Shown here: one piece after another, positions 1-10,403 of the stretch
Layout: every line of letters begins with the position of its first letter
Position numbering within the stretch: the first letter of the stretch is position 1
Origin: JBHIBD01 sp046758865
Lineage (GTDB): Bacteria > Planctomycetota > Brocadiia > Brocadiales > Bathyanammoxibiaceae
Length of the DNA stretch: 13,142 nucleotides
Reading direction: 5' to 3'
Assembly (NCBI GenBank): GCA_046758865.1
Contig: JBHIBD010000062.1
Coordinates: forward strand, 1 to 13,142
Program-made: the position numbers and the translations under genes
Notes under the pieces: model-generated
Databases searched by the model: none
What the model was told of the DNA's origin: nothing
Seen by the model: only the letters and a program-made list of their open reading frames with translations

Positions 1-1
1 G

Positions 2-331
2 GTCAAGACCGCCATGCAAACCCTGCAGGATGGACTTGACGACCTCGAAGACGCCGTACTCCAGGAGAACGTCAACCTGGCAGTAAAACTGGCCCATGAA
101 ATAGATGAGGCCGCTCACTTTATCTGCGATATAGACCTCACCCGTTCCGCACTATCAAAGGATGAGCAGAGGGAGTTCGAGAGGCTTAGAAAAAGCCTAC
201 ACTTCCGGGTAGATAGTATGGCCCTGGCGGCAGACGAAGGCCTCACCAACGTAGTGCTAGACGAATCCTATAAGGTAAGGGAGGCCTGCGACACCTGCCA
301 TGATGTGTTCAAGAAGAAAAAGAAAAAATAA
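2..331 (+). CDS. Class II c-type cytochrome (c'/c556-like), C-terminal part
   Basis: The reading frame is open to the left window edge, so the gene is probably cut at its 5' end; the ATG at 14 is only the first in-frame Met and the signal peptide expected for a periplasmic cytochrome is not seen. The roughly 109 visible residues are charged and helical. They end with a single heme-binding motif, CDTCH (residues 92-96 counted from the ATG), about ten residues from the C-terminus. One CxxCH at the end of the last helix of a four-helix bundle is the hallmark of the cytochrome c'/c556 family, so the likely role is a periplasmic electron carrier or a gas-binding heme protein. The C-terminus is a run of six lysines after Phe. 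The family call rests on the motif position and helix character; the exact subtype is unknown. Confidence 0.72.
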   Translation, partial: VKTAMQTLQDGLDDLEDAVLQENVNLAVKLAHEIDEAAHFICDIDLTRSALSKDEQREFERLRKSLHFRVDSMALAADEGLTNVVLDESYKVREACDTCHDVFKKKKKK

Positions 332-449
332 AACGCCTGCAGGTGTCTTTACTAGCCCATTGAGCCATACCGTAAGCTGTAACGCAGTCATTACCTCAGT
401 AGTACGTACCTCGGATTAAACCCCATCAGCGTAGTTAGAAAGGGATTAA

Positions 450-503
450 AAAAGGACAGGAGAGGCCTGCGACACCCACCACGATTCGCCTAATAAAAGA
501 TAA
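450..503 (+). pseudogene. Degenerate copy of the cytochrome c C-terminal heme segment
   Basis: The stretch GAGGCCTGCGACACC at 462-476 is identical to the codons just before and within the heme motif of the cytochrome that ends at 331. In the same frame this copy reads E-A-C-D-T-H-H-D and then six more codons to a TAA at 501-503. The second heme cysteine is replaced by His, so the CxxCH site is broken. A stop codon (447-449) lies just upstream in frame, so no longer protein is possible. It looks like the tail of a decayed tandem paralogue or a small local duplication. Confidence 0.5.
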
Positions 504-527
504 CTGCGCAGGCTCACTTGTTGGAGA

Positions 528-567
528 AGTAAAAGGTGTTAAAAACCTCTAGGCAAAGGAAACACCT
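528..567 (-). terminator. Possible intrinsic terminator of the small membrane-protein gene
   Basis: On the minus strand AGGTGTT (567-561) pairs perfectly with AACACCT (540-534). A short inner CCT/AGG pairing is possible in the 20-nt loop, and TTTTAC follows the stem. It lies 24 bp past the stop codon of the gene ending at 591. The stem is only 7 bp with a large loop, so the call is tentative. Confidence 0.35.
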
Positions 568-590
568 GCGAAGACCTGGGTCCCCCCCAA

Positions 591-959
591 TCACCTCAAG
601 ATGAATCCCAGACCTAGCTCAAACACGGAGGCCATAACCGTCCAAACCATGCATACGACCGCCACCCCCAGGTTCTCCCTCGGTCGTTCGGTCTTGGCCC
701 TACCCGAATAATAGAAGGCCGTACATGTCAGGGCCAGGGTCACTGCCTCCAGGGTAATGGTGTCTGTCTCACGTCTAAAACCCAAAAAAATCCCCACACC
801 ATTCTCTATTAGTGCCACAAGAATAACAAAGAAAAGGAAAAGGCGTGCACGGCCGACTGCCTTGAGCGTTAAGGCGTTCCTCGAACGGGCCACAAAGAGC
901 AGGGCGAGAGACGACAGAACCAGAATAACCCCTTCTAAGACAAAGTCTAGAGCAAGCAA
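591..959 (-). CDS. Hypothetical four-helix integral membrane protein
   Basis: This 122-residue protein is almost entirely hydrophobic. Four membrane helices are apparent, at about residues 2-24, 38-61, 68-86 and 95-121, with short loops carrying Arg and Lys. An acidic residue sits within helix 1 (Glu9 in VLEG) and polar residues within helix 2 (Glu52, Asn53), which might be functional, but no known family is recognised. The start is a TTG at 957-959; GGGG lies six bases upstream and an in-frame TAA lies two codons upstream, so no longer version is available. It lies 166 bp downstream of the Fur-family gene on the same strand, so co-transcription is possible but unproven. The hydrophobic pattern on this strand is much more convincing than the basic ORF on the opposite strand. 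Confidence 0.62.
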   Translation of the reverse strand: MLALDFVLEGVILVLSSLALLFVARSRNALTLKAVGRARLFLFFVILVALIENGVGIFLGFRRETDTITLEAVTLALTCTAFYYSGRAKTERPRENLGVAVVCMVWTVMASVFELGLGFILR

Positions 960-1125
960 CGTTTACCCCATATTTTCAATCGACAGTCGAAGCAAACTGG
1001 TGGGAGAGCCACCCCCGTACAGCTCTAGCCCAACAAGACCCAGTAAGAGAATATGATTGTTGCCACCACCCCTCTCTACGCTGGATTTTCGCCCCTATCC
1101 GCTGAATGTGTGGACCGGCGCCGGG

Positions 1126-1587
1126 CTAAGGCTTTGCACCTATCGTCTGGCAGTCGCCACATAGACCGTGGATCTGCATGCGGTGGGATTCTGACCTGAA
1201 CTTATACCTCATGCATACCTCATCTTGCAAGCGCTCTATTGCCTCATCTGTGAACTCAATTATCTTACCACAGCTAGAGCACACCAGATGGTCGTGGTGC
1301 TCGTCCCCGTGGACGTGTTCGTAGTGGGAATGTTTCTCTCCAAAGATTACCTCTCGGAGGTGTCCGCTCCTTACAAGCAGCGCAAGTGTGCGGTAAATAG
1401 TGGCCTTGGACACGCGCTGGTGGTCCTGTCTAAGGCTTAACAGAATGTCCTCTGCCTCAAAGTGTTTGTGAGTCGCAAACACTCTCCTGAAGATGGTCTG
1501 TCTCTCAGGAGTGTACTTCAGGCCCTTAGACTCCAGATATTCTTTAAACCTCTGTTCTTCTACTTGTATCTCTTTATCGGACACCAC
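1126..1587 (-). CDS. Fur-family metal-responsive transcriptional regulator
   Basis: The protein is 153 residues long, the usual Fur size. The N-terminal winged helix spans about residues 14-85 with the DNA-recognition segment SKATIYRTLALL (60-71). The dimerisation and metal-binding half has the His-rich stretch HVHGDEHHDHLVC (91-103) and two CxxC pairs, C103/C106 and C143/C146, which hold the structural zinc in many Fur proteins. It should repress target genes with a divalent metal bound; iron is most likely, but Zur or PerR specificity cannot be excluded. The frame continues upstream to 1827, but that part is antisense-free 5S rRNA sequence, so the start is one of two adjacent GTG codons (1585-1587 or 1582-1584). 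The ribosome binding site is weak (GAAGA). The start lies about 20 bp after the rRNA terminator, which leaves little room for a separate promoter. Confidence 0.9.
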   Translation of the reverse strand: MVSDKEIQVEEQRFKEYLESKGLKYTPERQTIFRRVFATHKHFEAEDILLSLRQDHQRVSKATIYRTLALLVRSGHLREVIFGEKHSHYEHVHGDEHHDHLVCSSCGKIIEFTDEAIERLQDEVCMRYKFRSESHRMQIHGLCGDCQTIGAKP

Positions 1588-1607
1588 AGTTCTTCGTTGA
1601 CGGTAAT

Positions 1608-1639
1608 AAAAAAAACCCGTCCGCCTTAACGGACGGGTT
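1608..1639 (-). terminator. Intrinsic terminator of the rRNA operon
   Basis: On the minus strand AACCCGTCCG (1639-1630) and CGGACGGGTT (1623-1614) form a perfect 10-bp GC-rich stem with a 6-nt loop, followed directly by a run of eight T (complement of 1608-1615, partly shared with the stem). It lies 12 bp beyond the 3' end of 5S rRNA. This is a textbook rho-independent terminator in the rRNA direction. Confidence 0.92.
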
Positions 1640-1650
1640 CCTATAAATAA

Positions 1651-1760
1651 CTCCGGCAGTGACCTACTCTCCCGGCCGTTCGCCAGTACCATCGGCGCAA
1701 GGGGCTTAACTACCGTGTTCGGGATGGGAACGGGTGTTTCCCCCTTGCTATGGCCACCGG
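1651..1760 (-). rRNA. rrf: 5S ribosomal RNA
   Basis: The minus strand reads from CCGGTGGCCATAGC to GTCACTGCCGGAG, with the conserved CCCGTTCCCATCCCGAACAC core typical of bacterial 5S. The ends CCGG/CCGG pair to close helix I. The length is about 110 nt. It follows 23S rRNA after a 57-nt spacer and is the last gene of the operon. End positions are good to a few bases. Confidence 0.93.
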
Positions 1761-1817
1761 AAATAAGCCTTATAGACAACGAAATAGTGGAAAAGGTACA
1801 CATCACCAAGCTAAATA

Positions 1818-4817
<3,000 letters not shown>

Positions 4818-4858
4818 AAAAGCTTGTGGTGTGCTTGCCACCTTTTCCGCTATTCCAA

Positions 4859-4871
4859 TTGTCAAAGAGCA
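4859..4871 (-). promoter_or_regulatory. boxA-like antitermination site in the 16S-23S spacer
   Basis: TGCTCTTTGACAA on the minus strand, 42 nt upstream of 23S, closely matches the bacterial rRNA boxA consensus TGCTCTTTAACA bound by NusB/NusE. A second copy of the motif precedes 16S. Confidence 0.6.
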
Positions 4872-4882
4872 ATAAATCATGT

Positions 4883-4958
4883 TGGTGGAGATGAGCGGGA
4901 TCGAACCGCCAACCTCGGCCGTGCAAGGGCCGCGCTCTCCCAGTTGAGCTACATCCCC
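4883..4958 (-). tRNA. tRNA-Ala (anticodon TGC)
   Basis: The minus strand folds as a full cloverleaf: acceptor GGGGATG/CATCTCC, D-arm GCTCAACTGGGAGAGC, anticodon loop CTTGCAC with anticodon TGC, and T-arm GGCGGTTCGATCCCGCT. The G3-U70 pair that identifies tRNA-Ala is present. CCA is encoded (4885-4883). It lies in the spacer of the rRNA operon, 13 nt downstream of tRNA-Ile, as in many bacteria. Confidence 0.97.
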
Positions 4959-4971
4959 CGAAAGGGTGAAA

Positions 4972-5045
4972 TGGGCCTAAGTGGAGTCGAACCACTGACC
5001 TTTCCCTTATCAGGGGAACGCTCTAGCCAACTGAGCTATAGGCCC
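4972..5045 (-). tRNA. tRNA-Ile (anticodon GAT)
   Basis: The minus strand folds as a cloverleaf: acceptor GGGCCTA/TAGGCCC, D-arm GCTCAGTTGGCTAGAGC, anticodon loop CTGATAA with anticodon GAT, and T-arm CAGTGGTTCGACTCCACT. The discriminator base is A. No CCA is encoded (the next base is T), unlike the tRNA-Ala, tRNA-Arg and tRNA-Lys genes nearby, so its end must be added by the CCA-adding enzyme. It lies between 16S and tRNA-Ala. Confidence 0.97.
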
Positions 5046-5100
5046 AAGTATGAGCCGCGTTGCGCATAATTGGGTCAATAGCTACCGACAAGGTTAAACA

Positions 5101-5117
5101 GCATAATGCGCAGGGAG
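5101..5117 (-). other. 16S processing stalk, 3' arm
   Basis: The 16S trailer CTCCCTGCGCATTATGC (minus strand) is complementary to GCATAATGTCGCAGTGGAG in the 16S leader at 6764-6783, with an 8-bp perfect core (GCATAATG/CATTATGC) plus CGCAG/CTGCG and GGAG/CTCC separated by single-base bulges. Such pairing brings the two ends of pre-16S together for RNase III cleavage. Confidence 0.7.
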
Positions 5118-5131
5118 TGCCTCACGAGTCG

Positions 5132-6712
<1,581 letters not shown>

Positions 6713-6725
6713 AAATATCTAATCC

Positions 6726-6742
6726 GTCCGCCATGGGCGGAC
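6726..6742 (-). other. Leader hairpin just before 16S
   Basis: GTCCGCC and GGCGGAC form a perfect 7-bp GC-rich hairpin with a 3-nt loop, about 15 nt upstream of the 16S 5' end. No T-run follows, so it is a structural or processing element and not a terminator. Confidence 0.5.
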
Positions 6743-6763
6743 AAGGTTCAATCTTTTGAGAGC

Positions 6764-6783
6764 TCTCCACTGCGACATTATGC
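6764..6783 (-). other. 16S processing stalk, 5' arm
   Basis: This is the leader half of the stalk that pairs with 5101-5117. It lies about 52-71 nt before the 16S 5' end and within the transcribed leader of the second promoter. Confidence 0.7.
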
Positions 6784-6790
6784 TGTCTAA

Positions 6791-6803
6791 TTTCCAAAGA
6801 GCG
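6791..6803 (-). promoter_or_regulatory. boxA-like antitermination site in the rRNA leader
   Basis: CGCTCTTTGGAAA on the minus strand resembles the boxA consensus and the spacer copy at 4859-4871, sharing GCTCTTTG. It lies in the leader between promoter P2 and 16S, where an antitermination complex would load. Confidence 0.5.
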
Positions 6804-6837
6804 ATATGTGTAGAGACTTCTTCTGTCTCTTATGTAA

Positions 6838-6865
6838 ATTATATTACATTACTCCACAGTGTCAA
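6838..6865 (-). promoter_or_regulatory. rRNA operon promoter P2 (consensus sigma70 type)
   Basis: On the minus strand TTGACA (6865-6860) and TATAAT (6843-6838) are both perfect consensus hexamers, with a 16-bp spacer. Transcription would begin near 6831, giving a leader of about 120 nt before 16S that contains the boxA-like site and the processing arm. Confidence 0.85.
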
Positions 6866-6920
6866 TAGACAATTCTATGACACCGTAAGCCCAAGAAAGA
6901 CAAGCCCTTGGGCATAGTGG

Positions 6921-6951
6921 CCCACACCTGGAAAAACCTTTCCCACACCTG
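6921..6951. repeat. 10-bp direct repeat between the tandem rRNA promoters
   Basis: CCCACACCTG occurs at 6921-6930 and 6942-6951, start to start 21 bp, about two helical turns. It sits between P1 and P2. An activator or repressor site is possible, but nothing identifies the protein. Confidence 0.6.
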
Positions 6952-6965
6952 TAGGGCCATCACGT

Positions 6966-6993
6966 AGTCTACACCCTTTTTAATCTTTGTCAA
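6966..6993 (-). promoter_or_regulatory. Probable rRNA operon promoter P1
   Basis: On the minus strand a perfect TTGACA (6993-6988) is followed after 16 bp by TAGACT (6971-6966), four of six matches to the -10 consensus. It lies 128 bp upstream of P2 with the same spacer length, the tandem arrangement common for rRNA operons. Confidence 0.5.
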
Positions 6994-7463
6994 CACCAAA
7001 TCTAAACAATATTCCACTATTTCATACCAAATATGCCAACCCTTTATAGCTCTCTTCCACTAGTAGGGGTTCAAAATTTTGAACCCCTACTCTATCCCCT
7101 GCGCCCCGGAAGAGGCCATATACGGACATTCTGTATCTAGCACAGTAACCGTGGGAGTGTACCACATTTGAGGGAGATATAAACAGCGCACTTCCACAGC
7201 CTTTAACAAAAGATTTTTTATTGAAAACCCAATGTTAAAAATCCCCAAGGATTTCCTCTAGATATATTGATAAAGTCATCTATTCATTATTAAAAGGTTG
7301 CAAGAAGTATATTCAAGGAACTAAGGACCAATGAAGAAGTACGGGTTTGGTATTACAGGCGGAGGTGGGTGTGTGAGAAGGGGTGAGCAGATATTCGTAT
7401 CAATGAAGTGGGCCTCGTTGTCTACCGCTTGAGGAGAAAATAGGGGTTTCGATACCTACCTCA
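6994..7463. other. Non-coding region upstream of the rRNA operon
   Basis: No convincing gene is seen in this 470-bp stretch. It holds the 30-bp palindrome at 7062-7091. A 33-codon plus-strand ORF (7331-7432) follows AGGACC but has no recognisable features and is not called. A weak minus-strand hairpin AAATCC/GGATTT with a short T-run at 7237-7254 could end transcription from the 54-residue ORF upstream of it. Confidence 0.5.
7062..7091. repeat. Perfect 30-bp palindrome
   Basis: AGTAGGGGTTCAAAA (7062-7076) is followed immediately by its exact reverse complement (7077-7091). It lies about 70 bp upstream of rRNA promoter P1. No T-run flanks it on either side, so it is not a standard terminator. 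It could be a protein-binding site or a hairpin-type mobile repeat. Confidence 0.9.
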
Positions 7464-7628
7464 TCATGCAGAGTCATCAGGGGGGGCTTCTTTGTTCTGT
7501 TCCGCCTTCTTCCTCCTTTTTCTTGATAGCAGAAAAAACCAGACTGCTATAAGTACAGCCCCTTCCAGCACAAGTATTATGGTATAGGTAGAGATACTTG
7601 CCAAAAAGACAGCATGTTCAAGGCCCAC
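7464..7628 (-). CDS. Small single-helix membrane protein, 54 residues, unknown
   Basis: The frame starts at a GTG (7626-7628) preceded by GGAG at a spacing of 8 bases, a good ribosome binding site, and ends at TGA (7464-7466). An in-frame stop lies seven codons upstream. Residues 6-35 form one strongly hydrophobic helix, interrupted only by Glu22. A basic cluster RKRRKK (36-41) follows, and then a polar acidic tail rich in Glu, Pro and Asp. By the positive-inside rule the N-terminus should be outside and the tail in the cytoplasm. Size and layout resemble small accessory subunits of respiratory complexes (CcoQ- or CcmD-like), but there is no family-specific motif. It lies 87 bp beyond the left boundary repeat of the tRNA-Lys element, outside it. 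Confidence 0.5.
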   Translation of the reverse strand: MGLEHAVFLASISTYTIILVLEGAVLIAVWFFLLSRKRRKKAEQNKEAPPDDSA

Positions 7629-7929
7629 GAGAAGGACTCCACAGATTTACCTGACAATTGCTTGATAGCAGGACAGGGAAGTCTATAGCTTGCACGTCCC
7701 AAGTCCTTAATGAACATTTGGTACGCCCCGGAGGATTCGAACCTCCGACCCACTGATTAAGAATCCGTGTTCAGGACTTTACTAAATTTCCAGTTTGTTA
7801 TCAAGTGGTTTATTCCATTACGACTTACACTGCAATACACATTTGTAGTCCTCAGGATTTTGCGGTATCTCCCAGAGTTTTATTCTACAATTTGTTTTAC
7901 AGTTACTAGGCGGGCCTTCGGCGGGTCGC
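7629..7929. other. Gap holding the left element boundary
   Basis: Apart from the partial tRNA-Lys repeat at 7716-7765, this stretch has no gene. The part from 7766 to 7929, inside the element, is AT-rich and carries only a GC-rich hairpin at 7907-7932 at the end of the GGDEF-EAL gene. Confidence 0.5.
7716..7765 (-). repeat. Left attachment-site repeat: 3' fragment of tRNA-Lys
   Basis: This 50-bp stretch matches 10728-10777 at 49 of 50 positions (C at 7729, T at 10741). It spans from the 5' strand of the anticodon stem through the anticodon loop, variable region, T-arm and acceptor 3' strand to past the encoded CCA. The D-arm and 5' acceptor strand are missing, so it is not a functional tRNA. 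This is the pattern left when an element integrates in a tRNA anticodon region and duplicates the 3' part. Confidence 0.88.
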
Positions 7930-7932
7930 CTA
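7907..7932 (-). terminator. GC-rich hairpin over the GGDEF-EAL stop codon
   Basis: TAGGCG (7932-7927, including the TAG stop) pairs with CGCCTA (7912-7907), with a smaller GCC/GGC pairing inside. There is no T-run after it, so termination is uncertain; it may instead protect the mRNA 3' end. Confidence 0.3.
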
Positions 7933-10386
7933 CTTCTCCAGACGTCTTCCTTCGATTAATAGTTTTGTGGCCTTTTCGGCTGGCAAAGGCTGGCTAAACA
8001 AGCGACCCTGTATCTCGTCACATTTAAGCGAACGTAAAAATTCCAGTTGTTCCACTGTTTCCACACCCTCGGCAATCACTTTCAGTTGCAGGCTATGCGC
8101 CATGGCAATAATCGCCGTCACAATTGCATCAGTGTCAGGATGTATCGCGATATCGCGCGCAAAGGACTGGTCAATCTTCAACTTATCGATCCGAAAACGT
8201 TTCAGATAGCTTAAGGAAGAATAACCAGTACCAAAATCATCAATTGAGATATGTATCCCCCTCTGGTTCAGTTCACTTAGCATCACAACGGTAGTATGCG
8301 CACCTTTCATTAAGACGCTCTCAGTGATTTCCAATTCCAGATAGTGGGGGTCTAGACCAGTTTCTTTTGTGGCCTTTGTGATAATTTCCATCGCGTTTTG
8401 TTGTCGAAACTGACGTGCCGAAAAGTTAACTGCCATGCGCACAGGTGAAAGGCCTGCCTCTTGCCAGGCCTTGTTCTGAGCGCAGGCTGTGCGCAGTACC
8501 CATTCGCCAACGGGCACAATCAGCCCGGTGTCTTCCATCAGGGAAATAAACTCCGCCGGGAAGACTAACCCGTGGTCCGGATGCTGCCAGCGCACGAGGG
8601 CCTCCATACCAACAATCTGTCCCGTGTTGATATTCACCTGAGGCTGGTAGTGGACCACAAATTCCTCATGCTCCAGCGCGCGGCGCAGACTGGCTTCCAG
8701 TTCCAGTTGCCAAAGGACCTTGGCGTGCAGGGCTGGGGTGTAGGGCTGAAAGTTGTCTCTGCCCTGTTCCTTGGCGTGGTACATGGCGGCATCAGCATTC
8801 CTCAGCAGGGTTCCTGCATCTTTACCGTCATCGGGGTAGAGGGCAATCCCGATGCTGGTGGTAATACGGAGTTCACGGCCATCGACCCTCAACGGCTGTT
8901 TGATGACATCGAGGATTTTGCGGGCAATATTGGTCGCATTTTCCGTCTTAGTGATTCCTGGCAGCAACAGCGTGAATTCGTCGCCCCCCAGGCGGGCGAC
9001 GGTATCACCTCCACGCACGCAGCTTACCAGTCTCTCGGCAACGCCTTGCAACAACTTGTCCCCCACTGTGTGCCCCAGCGTATCATTAATGACCTTGAAT
9101 CTATCCAGGTCAAGATACAGCACGGCCAGCATCTCCTTATTGCGGTGTGCGTGGGCCAACGCCAGAGTGAGGCGGTCATTGAACAGTAAACGGTTGGGTA
9201 GGGCGGTCAGGGTGTCGTAATAGGCCATTTGCTGGATTGCTTCTTGCGCCTGCTCGCGCCCGGCGATTTCTTTTGCAAGCCCCTCTGCCATAGTATTAAA
9301 ACTATCGGCAAGACCACCAATCTCATCCTTGCGAGCTACCTTAACCCTGTAATCCAGGTCCCCTGCTGCAAGTCTCTCGGTTGCAAGCGTTAATTTTCTG
9401 ATGAGCCTTGACGTTGAAGTGGCAAAGACAATTCCCATACTGGCAACAGCAGCAGCGCTGATGAGCCCCACGACAAGCGCAACGATACCTAACATCTTCA
9501 ACGGGGCAAAGGCCTCTGCCTTATCCATCTTCACCACAAGCCCCCAACCCAGGGAAGGGATATATTGATAAGCAGCCACGACATCGACACCCCTATAATC
9601 AGGGGCTATAGTCGCTCCACTATTACCTTCCAACGCTAATCTCATGGGCTCAGCCTTAGTAGAATCCACAGGGACGTACAGGCTGAGGGGCGCATCGGGT
9701 GCATACCGCAAGGAATTTAGAAATACAATCCCATCCCCCTTCTTTTGCCCCAGCACCACTTCACCAGTCTCTCCCATCTCGACCCGGTTGGCTGTAACCT
9801 CACTCAGAATAGCCAGGTCATAGTAATTAATAATGACGCCTATTGTATCAGCACCCCCCCTGGAGGTAAGGGGTGCAGAGATAAATATGCACTCCCTATA
9901 CGGGTAAGGCAAGTGTTGGGGCCGACCAATATAGGGCCCATTTATGCCCCGCATAAATATCTCTTGGTCGGAAATATCCTCCTTAATCATCGTCCCGTTG
10001 GCAGATGCGACGACCTTGCCGTCCAGGTCTACAACGACTACTGCCATGAGATGGGGGTCTAGTGGTTTTTTGTTCACAAGGAGGTGCCTGTTTAGGGCAA
10101 CGACGGTATCTTGTTTAAGAAATCCCCCACGATTGATTGTCTCGAGGTTGTCTCTAATGAATCTGTCAGAACCGAAGTCTATGGTCTGTCCCTTTTTTGC
10201 CTCCAAAAGGGACAGGACGTGGAGCCTCCTGGATTCTGCAACTGCCTTCAGCTCACGCAGTACCTCTCTCTTTATCGCAGTCCTTGCACTAAAATAATAT
10301 ATCGTTGCGATTACGGCAATGGGTATGAGTGAGATACAGAGTGTATATATGAGTAGTCCGCTCTTTATTGACCGGAAGGGCTTCAC
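7930..10386 (-). CDS. Membrane dCACHE-HAMP-GGDEF-EAL cyclic-di-GMP synthase/phosphodiesterase
   Basis: This 818-residue sensor enzyme makes and/or breaks the second messenger cyclic di-GMP in the inner membrane. Helix 1 (about 10-32) and helix 2 (about 297-322) bracket a 265-residue extracytoplasmic region of dCACHE type, a small-ligand sensor. A HAMP linker follows (323-378), then GGDEF (385-548) and EAL (562-812). The GGDEF active motif is intact at 467-471, with the inhibitory RxxD site at 458-461. The EAL domain keeps Glu595 (EAL), Asn654 (NFSARQF), Glu686 (EITE), Asp716-Asp717 (DDFGTGYSS), Lys737 (KID), Glu773 (AEGVET) and Gln793. Both activities are therefore possible, and the net direction cannot be read from sequence. 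The start is the GTG at 10384-10386 with AAGGAG nine bases upstream; the ATG at 10389-10391 is out of frame and meets a stop at once. It is the only complete gene of the tRNA-Lys element. Confidence 0.95.
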   Translation of the reverse strand: MKPFRSIKSGLLIYTLCISLIPIAVIATIYYFSARTAIKREVLRELKAVAESRRLHVLSLLEAKKGQTIDFGSDRFIRDNLETINRGGFLKQDTVVALNRHLLVNKKPLDPHLMAVVVVDLDGKVVASANGTMIKEDISDQEIFMRGINGPYIGRPQHLPYPYRECIFISAPLTSRGGADTIGVIINYYDLAILSEVTANRVEMGETGEVVLGQKKGDGIVFLNSLRYAPDAPLSLYVPVDSTKAEPMRLALEGNSGATIAPDYRGVDVVAAYQYIPSLGWGLVVKMDKAEAFAPLKMLGIVALVVGLISAAAVASMGIVFATSTSRLIRKLTLATERLAAGDLDYRVKVARKDEIGGLADSFNTMAEGLAKEIAGREQAQEAIQQMAYYDTLTALPNRLLFNDRLTLALAHAHRNKEMLAVLYLDLDRFKVINDTLGHTVGDKLLQGVAERLVSCVRGGDTVARLGGDEFTLLLPGITKTENATNIARKILDVIKQPLRVDGRELRITTSIGIALYPDDGKDAGTLLRNADAAMYHAKEQGRDNFQPYTPALHAKVLWQLELEASLRRALEHEEFVVHYQPQVNINTGQIVGMEALVRWQHPDHGLVFPAEFISLMEDTGLIVPVGEWVLRTACAQNKAWQEAGLSPVRMAVNFSARQFRQQNAMEIITKATKETGLDPHYLELEITESVLMKGAHTTVVMLSELNQRGIHISIDDFGTGYSSLSYLKRFRIDKLKIDQSFARDIAIHPDTDAIVTAIIAMAHSLQLKVIAEGVETVEQLEFLRSLKCDEIQGRLFSQPLPAEKATKLLIEGRRLEK

Positions 10387-10403
10387 CTCATGGGGCTCCT
10401 TGT

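Larger units (their letters stand above)
332..590. other. Convergent intergenic region between cytochrome and membrane-protein genes
   Basis: The cytochrome gene (+) and the 122-residue membrane-protein gene (-) converge on this 259-bp stretch. It contains the degenerate heme-segment copy at 450-503 and a possible minus-strand terminator at 528-567. A weak hairpin (ACGCC, loop TGCA, GGTGT) just after the cytochrome stop, followed by CTTT, could be a poor plus-strand terminator. No other coding signal was seen. Confidence 0.5.

Noticed and set aside
757..1056. 99-residue basic plus-strand ORF opposite the small membrane protein
   Set aside because: It is Arg/Lys/Ser-rich with no motif, as expected for the antisense of a hydrophobic protein gene.
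7331..7432. 33-codon plus-strand ORF after AGGACC
   Set aside because: It is short, has no hydrophobic or other recognisable pattern and no neighbour that suggests a role.
8572..9189. 205-residue plus-strand ORF opposite the GGDEF-EAL gene
   Set aside because: It is antisense to a gene with intact, well-known motifs and its own sequence shows no domain or ribosome site; a frame shadow.
10368..10403. ATG start for the integrase ORF
   Set aside because: The first dozen codons overlap the start and ribosome site of the GGDEF-EAL gene and do not resemble integrase; the gene is a 5'-truncated fragment.
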